Below are positions 24,602-32,702 of a stretch of DNA of 52,984 nucleotides, in pieces. Numbering within the stretch: position 1 is the first letter of the stretch; the number at the start of each line of letters is the position of its first letter. The notes below the pieces were generated by a model that searched no databases, was not told where the DNA came from, and was given only the letters and a program-made list of their open reading frames with translations. Position numbers and translations under genes: made by a program. Origin of the DNA: Acidobacteria bacterium 13_1_20CM_3_53_8 (lineage in GTDB: Bacteria > Acidobacteriota > Blastocatellia > Pyrinomonadales > Pyrinomonadaceae); the NCBI GenBank assembly GCA_001920415.1, contig MNJR01000050.1, positions 1 through 52,984 of the forward strand. The letters run 5' to 3'.

Positions 24602-25117
24602 ATGATGACACAAGGGTTAATTGAAGAGATGAGGCCCGTAGCGCTCGAACTAGATTATGCGGACGAAGCGCAGGTGGCCGAAAAGGAGCGGACAAGTGAG
24701 TCCGTTCACGAACGGGAAAGACACACTAAGAAGGATCAGATCATTGCTCTTTACGAGAGCGGCGTAACGGACGTTGCGCAGATCGTTCGCAGAGTAAAGG
24801 CGCGACCCAGCTATGTCGCGCAGGTTCTTCAGAGCGAAGGTCTGATTTCGGGTTACTTCGATCTTTACACTACGACCGCACGCGAGCAGAACGTTTACAC
24901 GCGCTTCTTTCGCAACGTGCTGGCGTTTCGTGACGTAGAGGCTGCACGCGAGAGTGTGCAGAAGATTGATCGCCTTTACAACTACTTCGAGCGACTGGGC
25001 GACCGCGCAGGGCAACACCAGGCTATGGTGCTCGCGCTCACAGGAAAGAACCGCGCCCGTTGGAGCGGCAAGATGGAAGAGGCGCAAATTTTCAGTGAAT
25101 GGCTCGCAGCGCACTAA
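24602..25117 (+). CDS. unrecognised protein with HTH-like segment, downstream of SWIM-Rad52
   Basis: 171 residues. After a charged N-terminus, KKDQIIALYESGVTDVAQIV followed by RRVKARPSYVAQVLQSEG reads as a helix-turn-helix of the kind used to scan repeated DNA sites. The C-terminal half is helical (VYTRFFRNVLAFRDVEAARE) with a tetratricopeptide-like alternation. No enzymatic motif. Shine-Dalgarno GGGGG before ATG 24602. The operon neighbours suggest a role in DNA recombination or its regulation. Confidence 0.7.
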   Translation: MMTQGLIEEMRPVALELDYADEAQVAEKERTSESVHERERHTKKDQIIALYESGVTDVAQIVRRVKARPSYVAQVLQSEGLISGYFDLYTTTAREQNVYTRFFRNVLAFRDVEAARESVQKIDRLYNYFERLGDRAGQHQAMVLALTGKNRARWSGKMEEAQIFSEWLAAH

Positions 25118-25197
25118 GAGCCGAGTAAATTTTTAGAAGGAACACAACCGGAAGTCCCTCACCCTCGCAGAGGGAAGAACGAGCAAAGGGTGGGTTG

Positions 25198-25243
25198 AAA
25201 GGTGAGTTTGCTGTTTAAGGCAGTACGGCTCACCTTTCTTTTT
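25198..25243 (+). terminator. rho-independent terminator
   Basis: AAAGGTGAG (25198-25206) and CTCACCTTT (25229-25237) form a 9-base stem followed by CTTTTT. It ends the XRE-controlled plus-strand operon. Confidence 0.85.
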
Positions 25244-25261
25244 GGTGATAAGAGATAAGAA

Positions 25262-25339
25262 CAGTTTTTAGTTTTCAGTTTTCAGTTAAAAGCATGTCGC
25301 TCTTCTTTCTGAAAACTGAAAACTAAAAACTGAAAACTG
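25262..25339. repeat. heptad-arm hairpin, family B
   Basis: The left arm 25262-25287 and right arm 25309-25339 are made of AGTTTTC/AGTTTTT. The loop AAAGCATGTCGCTCTTCTTT is nearly identical to the loops at 46830-46845 and 47233-47249. Between the terminator and the VOC gene. Confidence 0.93.
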
Positions 25340-25382
25340 CTTTTAAGCGTTCCACCTAACTTCCGAAATCAGAGGTGAGATT

Positions 25383-25769
25383 ATGTTCAAGCATGTGGAC
25401 TACATCATGGTCGTGGTCTCTGACATGAATCGCTCGGTTGAGTTTTACAGGGACAGGCTAGGGTTCGAGTTGAAAATCGAGACGCCGGATTGGACAGAGT
25501 TCAAGACGGGCGAGACTACGCTGGCGCTGCACGGCGGAGGCGTGCCGCAAACTCTTGCGAAGGCAGATCGGAACGGCACGAAATACGCTGGCACAAGTTC
25601 AATTGGCTTTAGCGTTGAAGACCTTGAGAAGACTTATACGGAGCTTCAAGCGCGCGGCGTACAGTTTGTCATGCCACCAGCCGAGCAGAAAGGCGAAGGA
25701 ATAAAGCTCGCCGTTTGTCTGGACCCCGACGGGCTGCCCATAGCTTTCGCTCAAACCATTAATCGCTGA
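25383..25769 (+). CDS. VOC (glyoxalase/bleomycin resistance) family protein
   Basis: 128 residues, one full vicinal-oxygen-chelate unit. MFKHVDYIMVVVSDMNRSVE plus FYRDRLGFEL is the first beta-alpha-beta-beta-beta module and the second has TSSIGFSVEDLEKTYTELQA and LDPDGLPIAFAQT. Candidate metal ligands are H4 and D97/E94-type residues; substrate cannot be told. The start follows AGAGGTGAG directly (ATG 25383). A single-gene unit; no partner nearby. Confidence 0.88.
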   Translation: MFKHVDYIMVVVSDMNRSVEFYRDRLGFELKIETPDWTEFKTGETTLALHGGGVPQTLAKADRNGTKYAGTSSIGFSVEDLEKTYTELQARGVQFVMPPAEQKGEGIKLAVCLDPDGLPIAFAQTINR

Positions 25770-25863
25770 TCGAAATCGAACGAAGAGGCGCTACAGCATT
25801 TTTCGCTCCCTTCGTTTTGAAATTAAGAGACTGTTTCAAACCGTCGCAATCGCTCAACCCTTT

Positions 25864-25980
25864 GCGAGCTTAAGTATTTCCCTTTGCGCCTTTGCGAGAA
25901 ACTGCAATTCTATTCACTCTTAAGATTCATGTGAATTGATGGTTCACGCAAAGGCGCAAAGATAAAAGATAAGCTCGCTA
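25864..25980. repeat. inverted repeat, family L (GCAAAGG word)
   Basis: The left arm 25864-25896 (GCGAGCTTAAG...CCTTTGCGCCTTTGCG) pairs with 25947-25980 (CGCAAAGGCGCAAAGATAAA...AAGCTCGC). The 50-base loop holds TTCAC...GTGAA. It is the only structure seen in 25770-26098. Confidence 0.82.
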
Positions 25981-26098
25981 AGAGGATTTTTAATCGCGCT
26001 CTAACTCCCTCGCAAAATTTTCACCTCGCTCGCAGGAGAGTGCGAAGAGACAAACAGCTTCGCACTTGACTATCACTTTTCAAAAAGGAGCAGAAACA

Positions 26099-26587
26099 AT
26101 GAGGAAATTTTTGAGCATCGCAATCGCGCTGGTGATCGTAATAGGTGGCTTGAGCCTTTTTGCTGTACGCCGCGCTGCTGCCGACCCATCACAACAGGAC
26201 ATAGCGAGCCAGATAATCGCGCGCGAGAGGGCTGCTGTCGCGGCGTGGCAGAATAAGAACAAGGCTTTCTGGACAGACTACCTGACGGACGACGCGACAT
26301 CCTTCGCCGCGCAAAGCCCTTACCTCGAAACCGATCCGAAGACCAATTTCATTCCGAAGTTCGACCAGTACGCAGAGCAGTTCAAGATCATGGACTGGGA
26401 GATGTACAACCCGCGCGTACAAGTCTACGGCGACACGGCTGTACTCACTTACAACGAAGGCGCGACCGTTAACTTCGGCGGGCGCGTACTGAACTACACC
26501 GGCAAAGTCACGACAGTTTACGTCAAGCAGGGCAACACATGGCGCGCGGTTCACCAGCACGAATCAATGAACCCCGGCGCGCAGTAA
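26099..26587 (+). CDS. secreted NTF2-like (SnoaL/DUF4440 type) protein
   Basis: 162 residues. A signal peptide (MRKFLSIAIALVIVIGGLSL, cleavage near RRAAADP) is followed by an NTF2-like fold: ERAAVAAWQNKNKAFWTDYL, then DTAVLTYNEGATVNF and TVYVKQGNTWRAVHQHESM. This matches ketosteroid-isomerase-like proteins of DUF4440, often of unknown substrate. AAGGAG 8 bases before ATG 26099 fixes the start and excludes the 11-codon longer ORF. Monocistronic by appearance. Confidence 0.85.
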   Translation: MRKFLSIAIALVIVIGGLSLFAVRRAAADPSQQDIASQIIARERAAVAAWQNKNKAFWTDYLTDDATSFAAQSPYLETDPKTNFIPKFDQYAEQFKIMDWEMYNPRVQVYGDTAVLTYNEGATVNFGGRVLNYTGKVTTVYVKQGNTWRAVHQHESMNPGAQ

Positions 26588-26699
26588 AAGGAAAAAGGTA
26601 AAAGGCAAAAGGGATAAGGATGAAGAGAGAGCTATTACTCTTTCTCTAAATCTGTAAAAGTGGTTTTCGGCCTTCCTTTTTCCTTTTGCCTTTTGCCTT
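26586..26699. repeat. heptad-arm hairpin, family A
   Basis: The left arm 26586-26612 (AAAAGGAAAAAGGTAAAAGG...) pairs with 26671-26699. An inner small stem (GAGAGAGCT...CTCTTTCTC) lies in the 58-base loop, which ends in AAGTGGTTTTCGG. The first A of the left arm follows the NTF2-like stop directly. Confidence 0.92.
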
Positions 26700-26754
26700 C
26701 GTTATAATAGGCAGACAAGCTTCATGAAAAATTATTGAGCAAGGGAGTGTAGGT

Positions 26755-27432
26755 ATGCCTGACATTAACCAGGATTTGCACGGGAACGTGCCGGACAAGT
26801 CTGCGGTCGCGCTGCTTCTGATTGATGTTATCAACGACCTTGAGTTCGAGGAGGGTCGGCAGCTTCTTGAAAGCGCGCTGCCGATGGCTCGAAAGATAGC
26901 CGAATTGAAGAAGCGCGCGCGCGCAGTGGGCGTGCCTACCATTTACGTCAACGACAACTTCGGCAGATGGCAGTCGGATTTCAGCAAGATTCTTGCGCAC
27001 TGCCTTGAAGACGATGTCATAGGGAAACCGATTGCGGAGATTTTAGAGCCGGAAAGAGACGACTACTTCGTTTTGAAGCCAAAGCATTCAGGCTTCTTCT
27101 CGACTACGCTGGACATACTGCTCGAATACCTGGAAGCCAAGACGCTCATCCTCACAGGGATTGCCGGAAATATCTGCGTTCTGTTCACGGCCAACGATGC
27201 CTACATGCGCGACTTCCGCATATACGTTCCATCGGACTGCACAGCATCGAACACAATGGAAGATAACGAGCACGCCCTTCAAATAATGGAGCAAGTTCTG
27301 AAGGCAGACACCACACCTTCGACCGAGCTTGATTTCGAGGCTATTAAAAGTGATGCTGAACGAAAACCGGAAGAGGATAGAAAGCCTGAGCCTCAAACGC
27401 CCCAATTTGCGCGGAAAGAAGCGCGCAGCTAA
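26755..27432 (+). CDS. isochorismatase-family cysteine hydrolase
   Basis: 225 residues. The catalytic triad positions are visible: Asp in LLLIDVINDLEF (D24), Lys in YFVLKPKHSGFF, and Cys in LTGIAGNICVLFTANDAY, with the cis-peptide GIAGN before it. These enzymes hydrolyse isochorismate, nicotinamide or N-carbamoyl compounds; the substrate is not evident. The C-terminal 35 residues are charged and poorly conserved (ERKPEEDRKPEPQTP). AAGGGAG precedes ATG 26755. Convergent with the S41 protease gene, with an inverted repeat between. Confidence 0.88.
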   Translation: MPDINQDLHGNVPDKSAVALLLIDVINDLEFEEGRQLLESALPMARKIAELKKRARAVGVPTIYVNDNFGRWQSDFSKILAHCLEDDVIGKPIAEILEPERDDYFVLKPKHSGFFSTTLDILLEYLEAKTLILTGIAGNICVLFTANDAYMRDFRIYVPSDCTASNTMEDNEHALQIMEQVLKADTTPSTELDFEAIKSDAERKPEEDRKPEPQTPQFARKEARS

Positions 27433-27484
27433 AGTTCAACCGTTTCAAAGATAAAGCCCATAGCCAGAACAGGAGCGAATAAAA

Positions 27485-27559
27485 TATCCACTAAACCACA
27501 CGAAGCAACACGAATTTCACGTGGCTCGTTTCGTGTTACTTCGTGTGGTTTAGTGGATA
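27485..27559. repeat. inverted repeat, family G (CACACGAAG word), between convergent genes
   Basis: 30-base arms (27485-27514 and 27530-27559) with one mismatch and a 15-base loop. The arm repeats CACGAAG-like units (TCCACTAAACCACACGAAGC...). Could act as a bidirectional terminator between the hydrolase and the S41 protease genes, though without a T-run. Confidence 0.93.
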
Positions 27560-27611
27560 ATTCTCTTTCGTCTTTCTCTCTTACGTCGAACTCACGTTAA
27601 GTTGCTCGTCT

Positions 27612-29342
27612 TTACTGCTGCGCTCTTCTGCTCAAAGACCTCATGGCAAGCTCACGCGCGCGAGGCAGCACTTCTACGGCCTTAGCAACTTGCGGGTCAT
27701 CGTTGAGCAGCACGCGGTTGGCTACGACTGTGCCGTAGGCAGCCGTGATGACGTTGTAGCGCAACTGCACTTCAATGTACTGGCGATTGCGATCAAGATA
27801 AGGCGCAAGTTGTGCCCACGAACTATCTCTGGCGACGAACTCCTGAAAAGCTTTGTATACAGCATCGTTGATAGTGTAATCGCTCGACTGAAGCTGATGA
27901 TTGAATTCAATCGGACGCTGAATCTTGTAAGCGTCAAGGCCGGAGATGCGTCCCTGCACCAACTCGCGCGTGAAGAAAAAGATTGGATCACGCAGCTTTA
28001 TTTGCACGCCGTTAATTTGCTGCGGCTTCACAGCCTCATCCGGCGTTATGCCGCCGCCGCCGTAAACCGTGCGCCCCAGATCGGTGTGACTCTCAGCCCC
28101 AGCCGGTTTCTGGCCTGTCTGCTGTTGCTGCTCAGAACGAAGCGAGCCGCCCTGCGTGTAATAGTTATAAAAACCTTCGTTCGTGTAGTCGCGCTGGATC
28201 AAGCGACCCGACGGCGTGTAATACTTTGCGGAAGTCAGTGTGAGGCCAGCGCCGTATTCGAGCGGCCAGATTCCCTGCACCAATCCTTTGCCGAAACTTG
28301 TTTGGCCCACGATGAGCGCGCGGTCGTGATCCTGCATCGCGCCGGAAACGATTTCAGACGCGGAAGCGGTGTCTTCGTTAATCAGAATCACTAGCGGCGT
28401 TTGATCCGGCGCGCCGGTCTCGTTCGTCGCGCGATAAACTTTCTGCTCGTTGCGCCCTTTCTGCGTCAATATAATCTGGTCGCGTTGAAGAAACTGATCG
28501 GCGACGCGCACGGCCTCTTCAAGAAAGCCACCGGGGTTCTCGCGCAAATCAAGCACGAGCGAAGTCATGCCCTTTCTGTGAAGCTGCTCGAGGCTGGACT
28601 GAAGCTCGTCCGCAGTGTCGAAGTTAAAACCGCGCGTCATATCAATGTAGCCGACGCCTGGACGAATCATGTAAGCGTCAGGAACGGAAGGCTGCGACAC
28701 AGCATCGCGCGTAATCTCTACGTTCTCGACGCGTCCAGTCGCGGCGTGCTCAATCGCCAGACGAACCTTTGTCCCGCGCGGGCCGCGAATCTTGTCGCGT
28801 ACTTCCGCAGTGGTCTTGCCGCGCATTGATTCACCGTTGACTTCGCGTATCACGTCTCCAAAGCGCAGGCCAGCCTTAAACGCAGGCGTGCCCTCGAATG
28901 TGGTGACGATGTATGTCTCCGTATCATCGCCGCGCGTCTGCGTGCCAATCTGCGCGCCTATGCCGTAGTATTCGGAGCGCTGGTCTGCGCGAAGTTCCTC
29001 GAACTCCTGCGGGTCGTAATAGTTCGAGTGCGGGTCTAGCGTGCGCAGCATTCCAATAATCGAAGACTTGAATACGTCGTTGTAATTGAGGCGATTGCCG
29101 TCAACGTAGTTATCCTGAATGACAGTGAGCGCTTCGGAAAAATCCTGCTCTATCTGCGCGCTCAAGTTCGACATGGTGCGAGCACGATTAGTGCGACGCG
29201 TGGGCGAACTGATGCCCGCAGGCTCGTTCGGGGACTTGCGAACGGGTGGCGACTGCCTGCCCTGCTGTGCGAATACGAAAGCCGGGAGTGCGATTGAGAG
29301 ACAGAGGAGAGCAATGAGCGCGAGCGAAATTCTGTTCTTCAC
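27612..29342 (-). CDS. S41 family C-terminal processing peptidase with PDZ domain
   Basis: 576 residues from GTG 29340-29342. Signal peptide MKNRISLALIALLCLSIALP, cleavage near VFAQQ. The N-terminal helical region has LSAQIEQDFSEALTVIQDNY and MLRTLDPHSNYYDPQEFEEL; PDZ follows (GIGAQIG, PAFKAGLRFGDVIREVNG), then the S41 core with LVLDLRENPGGFLEEAVRVA, the nucleophile region NEDTASASEIVSGAMQDHDR and the general-base Lys in SFGKGLVQG. CtpA-type proteases degrade or trim periplasmic proteins. The start is supported by AGAGG 9 bases upstream. Downstream of the ABC exporter on the same strand, with a family A hairpin between; it could serve the exported peptide but this is unproven. Confidence 0.9.
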   Translation of the reverse strand: MKNRISLALIALLCLSIALPAFVFAQQGRQSPPVRKSPNEPAGISSPTRRTNRARTMSNLSAQIEQDFSEALTVIQDNYVDGNRLNYNDVFKSSIIGMLRTLDPHSNYYDPQEFEELRADQRSEYYGIGAQIGTQTRGDDTETYIVTTFEGTPAFKAGLRFGDVIREVNGESMRGKTTAEVRDKIRGPRGTKVRLAIEHAATGRVENVEITRDAVSQPSVPDAYMIRPGVGYIDMTRGFNFDTADELQSSLEQLHRKGMTSLVLDLRENPGGFLEEAVRVADQFLQRDQIILTQKGRNEQKVYRATNETGAPDQTPLVILINEDTASASEIVSGAMQDHDRALIVGQTSFGKGLVQGIWPLEYGAGLTLTSAKYYTPSGRLIQRDYTNEGFYNYYTQGGSLRSEQQQQTGQKPAGAESHTDLGRTVYGGGGITPDEAVKPQQINGVQIKLRDPIFFFTRELVQGRISGLDAYKIQRPIEFNHQLQSSDYTINDAVYKAFQEFVARDSSWAQLAPYLDRNRQYIEVQLRYNVITAAYGTVVANRVLLNDDPQVAKAVEVLPRARELAMRSLSRRAQQ

Positions 29343-29467
29343 AACTATGAACCTCTGAAGATAAGACCGATGAATCAAAAAGATTGACCAACACGACTCA
29401 GGATTTTCGCCAATTTGCCGTGTTCCGAATAGTAACGGATGCCGCGCAGGCGGGCAAGGTTGCAAAG

Positions 29468-29555
29468 AAAGTAAAAAGTCAAAAGGTAAAAGGCAAAAGT
29501 GAAGAAGGTTGAATCCCTTCCTAACTTTTGCCTTTTTACTTTTACCTTTTGACTT
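29468..29555. repeat. heptad-arm hairpin, family A
   Basis: The left arm 29468-29499 (AAAGTAAAAAGTCAAAAGGT...) pairs with 29525-29555. The loop is 25 bases. It lies between the ABC exporter stop (29559) and the S41 protease. Confidence 0.93.
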
Positions 29556-29558
29556 CCT

Positions 29559-31598
29559 TCATCCTTTTTGTACTGCTGGCATTCGTCCCATCATGGGCGG
29601 CATTGCGGGGGGCTTGGGCTGGCGCGTGCGCAGGAGCGCGGGGTCAACGTTCTTGAGTTCGAAGAGAGTTTTGTAGAGACCTTCGCGCGCTATCAACTGG
29701 TCGTGTGTTCCTTCGTCAACCACTTTTCCTTGATTGAGCACGAGTATGCGGTCGGCTACAGAGGCTACGAAGTTGAGGTCGTGGCTGATGACCAGACAGG
29801 TCTTGCGGTTTTCGGGTTTCTGCGCGTACTCGCGTATGACGCTTATCAGGCGATTGCGCTGGTCTGCGTCCAGATTTTCCGTAGGCTCGTCTAGCAATAG
29901 AATCTCAGGCTCTCTCAACAGGCATCGCGCCAAAGCTATGAGCCGTTTTTGTCCGCCTGAAGGAACAGAAACGTCAACGATGGTGTCGTAACCTTTCGGC
30001 ATTCTTTCCGGGTCAACAATCACGTCGTGTATGTGCGCCTGCTTGCACGCCGCTTCGATTTCATCATCGCTTGCGCCCTCTTTTCCCAATCGGATGTTTT
30101 CACGAATTGTGTCTTTAAGGAAGAAAGGAAACTGCGAGAGCTTCGAGACCTGCTCGCGCAGTGAATTCAAAGTCACTTCGGAGATGTCCTGACCTTCCAA
30201 AATTATTCGCCCGCTTTCAGGATCAAGAAAGCGCAGTATCAAATTCATTACGGTGGTCTTGCCGCACCCGATTGGCCCTACGAAGGCTATGGTCTCGCCC
30301 TCTTTGATCTTGAAAGATATGCCGTTCAGAATTTTCTGCGTGGGCGAATAGCCAAAGACTATGTTATCGAAAGCGATGTCGCCATGAATCTCGCCCATGT
30401 CGCGCGCGTCGGGCTTTTCTACAACGCTAGGTTTTGTATCAAGCAACTCATAAGTCGCAACCACATTCGGCACAAGCGATTGGTACATAGTATAAGTTGC
30501 AATCAATCTCTGCACGACGCCGAACATCTGCGGCGTCATCTGCACGAACGCTATGATGGCGGCGAGCGTCAATCCGAAATTCGAGTGGTAGATGATGCCT
30601 ACGACGAGGACTAGCACGCTGCTCAAGGCTATGAAAATTTGCGAGCCGCTGTTGCTGAAACCCATCCAGGCCATCATCCCTACGCTGTGTTTGGCTGCTT
30701 CGCGCGACGCCACGCGGAATCTCTCGCTGCGCTTCTGTTGCGCGTTGAAGACCTGTATATCTGAAATCCCGCTTATAGTCTCTTCCAGTTCCCCGCCAAG
30801 CTCGCGACCGCTCATAGCCATGCCCTTCGCTGCCTGCTGCATGCGGCTGCTTGTGTAACGAAACATCAGCAGCACGAACGGCGCGAGCGCGAACGCAACC
30901 AGCGTCATCTGCCAACTGAGCAGGAAGAAATAGGCTAGCACGACCACCAGCACCACAACATCAACGAGCGGGTAGAGCATAGCCTGCGTCAACAACCTCT
31001 GCACACCCTGCGCTTCGGACAGCACGCGCTGCATGAGCGCGCCCGTCTGTCCGCCAGTGAAAAAGTCCAGCGAGAGCGATTGAAGATGATCGTAAAGATT
31101 CTGTCGTAAGCTGGTGAGCAGACGCTCTTCCAGGTGCGCGACGACCCACGAGCGCAAGAATGCAAGCATCTGCGAAAGGACAAGCGCGGCGGCCCAGATA
31201 ATTAGAACTGTACGCAATGACAGAGGCGCGGCTATCCATCCAAGTCCGTGCTGTTGAAGCCAGACCGGATCGGCTTTGCCAAACAACGGCGCGGACAAAT
31301 CCCATATGCTCCCGGTCGCAGCCGGAGCGCGCCCGCCCGCCAGCCCCGCAGGTCTTCCCGCTAGCGGGCCTAGAATCTGAAAGATTGCCGCGAAGGTCAC
31401 GCTGACGACGAAAGGCGCTAGGGTGACCAGAAGCGATAGAAACATGGCGAGCGCAGTCAAACTCTTCTGCGCTCCCAAAAGCCTGAGCGCACGACCCAGG
31501 TAGGGGCGCGCGCTCATACGCCCGGCTGGCATACCGGGCCTGCCCTGTAAACCCGCAGGACGAAACTGCCCCGCAGGCGGTGCTGGCATACTAGACAT
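29559..31598 (-). CDS. ABC exporter, fused permease-ATPase
   Basis: 679 residues. A Pro/Gly/Met-rich N-terminus is followed by a six-segment type-1 exporter permease (LTALAMFLSLLVTLAPFVVS; LVDVVVLVVVLAYFFLLSW) and a nucleotide-binding domain: Walker A GPIGCGKTT, signature PSGGQ (Pro instead of Leu), Walker B ILLLDEPTENLD, H-loop VISHD. No C39 peptidase domain, so it would not cleave a leader itself. The gene starts 170 bases after the Cys/aromatic-rich peptide gene on the same strand; the exporter-precursor pairing is inference from this. I chose ATG 31596-31598; the frame is open to 31685 through hairpin sequence. Confidence 0.88.
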   Translation of the reverse strand: MSSMPAPPAGQFRPAGLQGRPGMPAGRMSARPYLGRALRLLGAQKSLTALAMFLSLLVTLAPFVVSVTFAAIFQILGPLAGRPAGLAGGRAPAATGSIWDLSAPLFGKADPVWLQQHGLGWIAAPLSLRTVLIIWAAALVLSQMLAFLRSWVVAHLEERLLTSLRQNLYDHLQSLSLDFFTGGQTGALMQRVLSEAQGVQRLLTQAMLYPLVDVVVLVVVLAYFFLLSWQMTLVAFALAPFVLLMFRYTSSRMQQAAKGMAMSGRELGGELEETISGISDIQVFNAQQKRSERFRVASREAAKHSVGMMAWMGFSNSGSQIFIALSSVLVLVVGIIYHSNFGLTLAAIIAFVQMTPQMFGVVQRLIATYTMYQSLVPNVVATYELLDTKPSVVEKPDARDMGEIHGDIAFDNIVFGYSPTQKILNGISFKIKEGETIAFVGPIGCGKTTVMNLILRFLDPESGRIILEGQDISEVTLNSLREQVSKLSQFPFFLKDTIRENIRLGKEGASDDEIEAACKQAHIHDVIVDPERMPKGYDTIVDVSVPSGGQKRLIALARCLLREPEILLLDEPTENLDADQRNRLISVIREYAQKPENRKTCLVISHDLNFVASVADRILVLNQGKVVDEGTHDQLIAREGLYKTLFELKNVDPALLRTRQPKPPAMPPMMGRMPAVQKG

Positions 31599-31600
31599 AT

Positions 31601-31763
31601 GATTAAGGGATGAGGGCGAAGGGATGAGGGATGAAAGAAGGACAAAGGGATGAAGGATGAAAGAGTAATTGATAGATTGGTTCATTTACTCATTGAATCA
31701 ATGAACCAATGAGTCAATGAATCAATCCTTCTTATTCATCCCTCATCCCTCATCCCTCATCCT
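31601..31763. repeat. nested hairpin, families C2 (GGATGAG word) and Q (ATTGATTC word)
   Basis: The outer arms 31618-31661 (repeats of GGATGAG/GGATGAA) and 31734-31763 enclose an inner palindrome 31671-31696/31698-31727 (TTGGTTCATT...AATGAACCAA). It fills the space between the precursor-like peptide gene and the ABC exporter. Nested repeats suggest that one hairpin inserted into the loop of another. Confidence 0.88.
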
Positions 31764-31768
31764 TTCTT

Positions 31769-32032
31769 TTAGCAGTACCACCAAACGTAAACGCAGTTGC
31801 CGTAGCCGTCGCATTCCCATGCGTAGCAAACGTCCTGGTTGCTGTAAGCCTGAACGTCGCCGCTTGTCGAACCTGCTTTGGCTACCGCCTGCGCGTCCTC
31901 GCGCGAGCGATCCTGCTTCTGCGGGAACATCTCGGCTAACCTGTCCGAGGGGATTTTGTACTGGTCGAGTTCCGAATCGGGGATGTCGTAAAGCGTAACA
32001 TTCTCGCCGTCGGGTTTGCTCACTATAGCCAT
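31769..32032 (-). CDS. Cys/aromatic-rich RiPP-precursor-like peptide
   Basis: 87 residues. The first about 60 look like a leader: MAIVSKPDGENVTLYDIPDS, then ELDQYKIPSDRLAEMFPQKQ and DRSREDAQAVAKAGSTSG. The last 21 are a core with four Cys (69, 74, 80, 87) and seven aromatic residues ending YVWWYC; nothing like an enzyme. AAAGGAGAG lies 9 bases before ATG 32030-32032. A modification enzyme is not encoded nearby; the neighbours are an ABC exporter downstream and a STAS protein upstream. Alternative: a small secreted disulfide-rich peptide. I do not recognise a family with certainty. Confidence 0.7.
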   Translation of the reverse strand: MAIVSKPDGENVTLYDIPDSELDQYKIPSDRLAEMFPQKQDRSREDAQAVAKAGSTSGDVQAYSNQDVCYAWECDGYGNCVYVWWYC

Positions 32033-32211
32033 AGTTTTCTTCTCTCCTTTTGAATTGTTGAAGCTTCAGTTAGCACAACTGACATACGCCCTGACGTTAT
32101 AGCCGGACGACTTTTGCAGAATTAGAACGGAAGAGCTTCAATAGCGACCGCGATTAAATAGCAGTCGCTGGAAATTTGCAAGTGTCCGGGCGCGTGATTG
32201 GCGAAATTTTC

Positions 32212-32571
32212 CTACGAAGTAGCAGAGGCAGCAAGCGCTTCGTCTTCCGTATCGAACACCTCAAATGCCTTCAGTATGTTCGTCATCTTCATCAACCCAC
32301 GAATCTGCTGCGGCACACCGGCGAGCCGAACTGTGCCATCGTGTCGCGTAGCCGTGACCAGACAAGTGACAAGTTCGCCAAGACCGCTGCTGTCCACGCG
32401 CGTCGTTTTGGAGAGGTTGATTACAACCGTGCGCCGCCCCGCCGCGACCGCAGAGCGCACCTTTTCCAGCAGCGTCTCCGTACCGCTTGCCACAGTCAAT
32501 TCACCCACAACGTCAATAACAACGCCGCCATTCTTCTCTCTCTCGACCAGATCAAGTTTTTTTGTTGACAT
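32212..32571 (-). CDS. STAS-domain anti-sigma factor antagonist
   Basis: 119 residues, one STAS domain. DVVGELTVASGTETLLEKVR is followed by TVVINLSKTTRVDSSGLGEL, the phosphorylation loop with Ser in DSSGLG, and a C-terminal helix (MKMTNILKAFEVFDTEDEAL). These proteins bind anti-sigma kinases when unphosphorylated. The candidate phosphatase is the GAF-SpoIIE protein at 14815-16116; the kinase is not in the window. No neighbour links it to the downstream peptide gene, from which a 179-base spacer separates it. Confidence 0.9.
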   Translation of the reverse strand: MSTKKLDLVEREKNGGVVIDVVGELTVASGTETLLEKVRSAVAAGRRTVVINLSKTTRVDSSGLGELVTCLVTATRHDGTVRLAGVPQQIRGLMKMTNILKAFEVFDTEDEALAASATS

Positions 32572-32702
32572 AATTTCCGCGCTTCAGGATTTGAATTCAA
32601 GAGACCTTCTGATTTTCAAACATAGATACGAAAGATGGATGCCAAACGGTTTCAAGCCGCGCACTATACCCGAATTTTCGCGCTATTTGAAGACAATTGC
32701 AT

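Noticed and set aside
25262-25339. Heptad hairpins read as rho-independent terminators
   Set aside because: Stems are AT-rich, loops are long and there is no T-run after the stem. A true terminator (25198-25243) stands next to this one, and several hairpins lie within operons.
30448-30915. Long minus-strand ORF overlapping the ABC exporter
   Set aside because: Shadow of the real gene. Arg/Ala/Asp-rich, no start signals, no recognisable motifs.
31599-31685. N-terminal extension of the ABC exporter (FILHPFVLLSSLIPSPSSL)
   Set aside because: Repeat-encoded. No ribosome-binding site, and the ATG at 31596-31598 gives a normal exporter. Not fully excluded, since the chosen start also lacks a clear ribosome-binding site.
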